From positions 1 to 47,628 of the forward strand of contig NZ_AKJS01000076.1 in NCBI RefSeq assembly GCF_000282215.1: a DNA stretch of 47,628 bases, read 5' to 3'. The notes beneath the pieces are model-generated. The model was given only the letters and a program-made list of their open reading frames with translations, ran no database searches and was not told where the DNA came from. The stretch is from Pseudomonas sp. GM21 (GTDB taxonomy: Bacteria; Pseudomonadota; Gammaproteobacteria; Pseudomonadales; Pseudomonadaceae). The position numbers and the translations under genes are program-made. This document shows positions 46,140 through 47,628 of the stretch, in pieces (within the stretch, counting starts at the first letter, position 1; each line of letters begins with the position of its first letter).

Positions 46140-46442
46140 ATGGACCTGACACCACGCGAAAAAGACAAGCTGCTGATTTTCACCGCCGGCCTCGTGGCCG
46201 AGCGGCGTTTGGCGCGCGGCGTGAAACTCAATTACCCGGAAGCCATGGCCTACATTTCCGCGGCGCTGCTCGAAGGCGCGCGTGACGGCCAGACCGTGGC
46301 CGACTTGATGCACTTCGGCACGACCCTGCTAACCCGCGAACAAGTGATGGAAGGTATCCCGGAAATGATCCCGGAAATTCAGGTTGAAGCGACGTTCCCC
46401 GACGGCACCAAACTGGTCACCGTCCACCAACCTATCGCCTGA
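46140..46442 (+). CDS. ureA: Urease subunit gamma
   Basis: UreA (100 residues) is the smallest structural subunit of the nickel urease that hydrolyses urea to ammonia and carbamate. The sequence [20 protein letters not shown] through [21 protein letters not shown] and the end [20 protein letters not shown] is typical. ATG 46140 is chosen; an in-frame start at 46095 begins right beside the BIME and would add 15 unrelated residues. Confidence 0.96.
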   Translation: MDLTPREKDKLLIFTAGLVAERRLARGVKLNYPEAMAYISAALLEGARDGQTVADLMHFGTTLLTREQVMEGIPEMIPEIQVEATFPDGTKLVTVHQPIA

Positions 46443-46451
46443 GGCCCCGTC

Positions 46452-46985
46452 ATGACTTACCACATTCGCGAAGCGGTACAGGCCGATCTGCCGGCGATCC
46501 GCGACATCTACAACGACGCCGTGCTCAACACCACCGCGATCTGGAACGAACAGGCCGTCGACCTCACTAACCGCCAGGCCTGGTTCAGTGCCCGGAAAGT
46601 TCAGGGGTACCCGATTCTGGTGATCGTCGACGCTGAGAACAGTGTGCTCGGTTACGCATCATTTGGAGACTGGCGGCCGTTCGACGGGTTTCGCCACACC
46701 GTCGAGCACTCGGTGTACGTGCGCAGCGACCAGCGCGGCAACGGCCTCGGTCCGCAACTGATGACCGTGCTGATCGAACGCGCCAAAGGCTGCGACAAGC
46801 ACGTGATGGTCGCCGCTATCGAAAGCGGTAACGCCGCTTCCATTCGACTGCATGAGCGCGCCGGTTTCATCACCACCGGGCAAATGCCCCAGGTGGGCAC
46901 CAAGTTCGGTCGCTGGCTGGACCTGACCTTCATGCAACTGACCCTCAATCCCGGCGCGGAGCCGCCAGTCGCCCACCAGGAGTAA
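46452..46985 (+). CDS. GNAT acetyltransferase, phosphinothricin/methionine-sulfoximine type
   Basis: This 177-residue enzyme belongs to the Pat/MddA branch of GNAT proteins, which acetylate phosphinothricin, methionine sulfoximine or methionine sulfone. The fold shows IREAVQADLPAIRDIYNDAV, NTTAIWNEQ, YASFGDWRPFDGFRHTVEHSVYV in two conserved blocks, and the acetyl-CoA loop QRGNGLG at 94-100. Then come AIESGNAASIRLHERAGF and the W-rich end KFGRWLDLTFMQ. It lies nine bases after ureA; a gene of this type is also found between ureA and ureB in P. aeruginosa. The true substrate is inferred. Confidence 0.88.
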   Translation: MTYHIREAVQADLPAIRDIYNDAVLNTTAIWNEQAVDLTNRQAWFSARKVQGYPILVIVDAENSVLGYASFGDWRPFDGFRHTVEHSVYVRSDQRGNGLGPQLMTVLIERAKGCDKHVMVAAIESGNAASIRLHERAGFITTGQMPQVGTKFGRWLDLTFMQLTLNPGAEPPVAHQE

Positions 46986-47524
<539 letters not shown>

Positions 47525-47525
<1 letters not shown>

Positions 47526-47628
47526 TGATTCCCGGTGAATACCAGATCCAGCCCGGCGATATCGAACTCAACGCTGGCCGCCGCACTGTCAGCCTGAAAG
47601 TGGCCAACAGCGGCGACCGGCCGATCCA
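47525..47628 (+). CDS. ureB: Urease subunit beta (partial)
   Basis: Only the first 34 codons are present ([20 protein letters not shown] and on), cut by the window end. AAGGAG (47512-47517) lies seven bases before ATG 47525. The sequence is the typical UreB N-terminus; ureC would be expected next. Confidence 0.92.

Overview
The window looks like a chromosomal segment of a Pseudomonas species, most likely of the P. fluorescens group. The evidence is the gene order prmA - DUF3426 gene - dusB - fis - purH - purD - retS - marC, the urea transporter and urease block urtABCDE-ureD-ureA-(two acetyltransferases)-ureB, high GC with Pseudomonas-type codon use, and several REP/BIME families typical of this group. 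Species cannot be fixed from the window alone.

Layout. (1) 1-10.5 kb, plus strand, core genome: ribosomal protein L11 methyltransferase (prmA), a zinc-ribbon membrane protein, the tRNA dihydrouridine synthase/Fis operon (dusB-fis), the purine genes purH and purD, the hybrid sensor RetS and a MarC-family membrane protein. (2) 10.5-24.9 kb, minus strand: two tandem paralogous giant toxin-like genes. Each has a TcdA/TcdB-type (GT44) glycosyltransferase with a DxD motif, a Cys-His-Asp protease-like module of the C58/YopT kind, and a hydrophobic TcdA/TcdB-type pore region. This architecture is closest to lymphostatin (LifA/Efa1). The downstream copy carries a -1 frameshift; the upstream copy (2,363 aa) is intact. 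AT-rich intergenic DNA lies in front of each. (3) 25.1-32.6 kb: corrin-ring genes in two divergent operons, cobG-cobH-cobI-cobJ (minus; cobJ fused to cbiG) and cobL-cbiD-cobK (plus). (4) 32.9-38.0 kb: a copper cassette of two DUF2946 proteins, a PCu(A)C chaperone, an OprC-type TonB receptor with its CxxxM and HxM copper ligands, and a PepSY membrane protein. (5) 38.0-39.3 kb: REP DNA, a strongly structured leader upstream of a DUF6124 gene, and a small exported repeat protein that looks like a 7(1) septoil-knot protein. (6) 39.4-47.6 kb: urea uptake and urease genes behind a clear sigma-54 promoter; ureB is cut by the window end.

How the parts work together. The urea block is a nitrogen-scavenging unit: the ABC transporter imports urea, urease hydrolyses it, and the sigma-54 promoter points to NtrC control. 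The cob genes build precorrin/cobyrinate by an oxygen-type route (CobG, CobJ, CobL) in which CbiD and CbiG replace CobF. The copper genes pair an outer-membrane copper receptor with periplasmic copper handling.

Most noteworthy: the tandem LifA-like toxin pair with a near-intact frameshifted member; the leader at about 38,289-38,444, whose two long helices overlap and so must form a pseudoknot or alternative folds; and the predicted knotted repeat protein at 38,948-39,247.
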